Below are positions 6,102-6,867 of a DNA stretch of 6,867 bases, piece after piece. A program made the position numbers and the translations under genes. Source of the DNA: Thermoplasmata archaeon (GTDB lineage: Archaea > Thermoplasmatota > Penumbrarchaeia > Penumbrarchaeales > EX4484-36); NCBI GenBank assembly GCA_021160765.1, contig JAGHBW010000019.1:1-6867 (forward strand), written 5' to 3'. The notes beneath the pieces were generated by a model. That model was not told the origin of the DNA. It made no database searches and was given only the letters and a program-made list of their open reading frames with translations. Position 1 is the stretch's first letter. Each line of letters begins with the position of its first letter.

Positions 6102-6867
6102 ATGGCACATATTTCTGATCCTGTATGTCCCCTTGATTATCGCTATGGCAGGGAAGATATGAAAAGGCTTCTCTCCTACCCAGCACGTGTGCATTACATT
6201 TTGAGGGTGGAGGCTGCACTTGTTGAGACATTATCGGAGTACGGCCTTGTACCCCCCGATGCTGCGGAGGAGGTGGGGAAGAAGGCGAGCCTTAACTACG
6301 TGTCTGTTAGGCGGGTTGAGGAGATTGAGGCTGAGATAAAACATGACTTGATGGCCATTGTAAAAGCCCTAACAGAGGTGTGTGAGGGGGAGGCGGGCAG
6401 GTATATACATCTGGGGGTCACATCCTACGATATAATTGACACTGCAATAGCCCTTCAGCTCAAGGACACCCTTAACATCATTGAAGAGGATCTTAGGGAT
6501 ATAATAAAGGTGCTGGCCCATGCAGCTAAAAGGTACAGAGAGACCCCTATGATGGGCAGAACCCACGGACAACATGCATTGCCAATAACTCTTGGCCTGA
6601 AGATCTCCGTCTGGGTGGCAGAATTTTTACGACACTATGAAAGACTGCAGGAGATAAAAAAGAGAATACTTGTTGGGAAGATATCAGGTGCCACTGGAAG
6701 CGGTGCCGCGCTTAAAGCCTTCGGTGTTGAGGATACTATAGAGTTTGAAAAAAGGCTTCTTCAAAAACTCGGATTGGGTAGAGAACTGGGTTCAACCCAG
6801 ATCGTTCAGAGAGACAGACACAATGAGCTTATCTCCTTCCTATCCAACATCTCAACGACTGTTGAGA
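6102..6867 (+). CDS. purB: Adenylosuccinate lyase, N-terminal part, cut by window edge
   Basis: PurB acts twice in purine synthesis, removing fumarate from SAICAR to give AICAR and from adenylosuccinate to give AMP. It is a homotetramer of the fumarase/aspartase fold, with active sites shared between subunits. The 255 visible codons are a good match to archaeal PurB: PLDYRYG near the N-terminus, EIEAEIKHDLMAIVKAL (His81), YIHLGVTSYDIIDTA (His103, the HxGxTSxD block), and GRTHGQHALP (His155). These are the expected equivalents of B. subtilis His68, His89 and His141. QIVQRDRHNELI follows. The signature loop with the catalytic serine lies beyond the right edge, so completeness cannot be judged. 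Neither candidate start has a Shine-Dalgarno. I prefer the ATG at 6102 because homologues begin shortly before the DYRYG block; the in-frame ATG at 6093 would add three residues. Confidence 0.95.
   Translation, partial: MAHISDPVCPLDYRYGREDMKRLLSYPARVHYILRVEAALVETLSEYGLVPPDAAEEVGKKASLNYVSVRRVEEIEAEIKHDLMAIVKALTEVCEGEAGRYIHLGVTSYDIIDTAIALQLKDTLNIIEEDLRDIIKVLAHAAKRYRETPMMGRTHGQHALPITLGLKISVWVAEFLRHYERLQEIKKRILVGKISGATGSGAALKAFGVEDTIEFEKRLLQKLGLGRELGSTQIVQRDRHNELISFLSNISTTVE

Noticed and set aside
6369..6575. Minus-strand 68-codon open frame inside purB
   Set aside because: It is antisense to the conserved catalytic blocks of purB and has no independent support.

Overview
The window looks like chromosomal DNA from an archaeon, probably a thermophilic euryarchaeon. 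The reasons are: (a) upstream regions with A-rich/TATA-type promoter elements about 25 bases before the expected transcript starts, and Shine-Dalgarno-like GGTG motifs on only some genes; (b) heavy use of AGA/AGG arginine and ATA isoleucine codons; (c) a two-domain protein disulfide oxidoreductase of the type typical of thermophilic archaea; and (d) an adenylosuccinate lyase that reads like the archaeal branch. A Thermoplasmata-like lineage is possible, but the sequence alone does not settle it.

Layout. Bases 2-3856 (+) hold the 3' part of one very large gene (1284 codons visible, start off the left edge). It has an N-terminal TPR stretch, a long helical/coiled-coil body with a degenerate repeated motif, a disordered charged linker and a helical C-terminal domain. 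It converges with a minus-strand gene for a protein disulfide oxidoreductase (3861-4523), leaving only 4 bases between the stop codons. Upstream of that gene, also on the minus strand, is pdxS (4614-5522), the synthase subunit of the DXP-independent vitamin B6 pathway. The two minus-strand genes are 90 bases apart, and the oxidoreductase has its own good TATA box, so they need not be one operon.

The 132-base region 5523-5654 is a divergent promoter region. It drives pdxS leftward and a small zinc-ribbon protein (5655-6062) rightward, and carries an 11-base inverted motif near both genes. 39 bases after the zinc-ribbon gene begins purB (adenylosuccinate lyase), which runs off the right edge at 6867.

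How the genes fit together. pdxS and purB are biosynthetic housekeeping genes (PLP and purines). The oxidoreductase handles cytosolic disulfides. The giant helical protein and the zinc-ribbon protein have no assignable function and are the only real unknowns. No intergenic stretch exceeds 300 bases. I see no RNA gene, mobile element, CRISPR array or defence system, and nothing that clearly amounts to a new multi-gene system.
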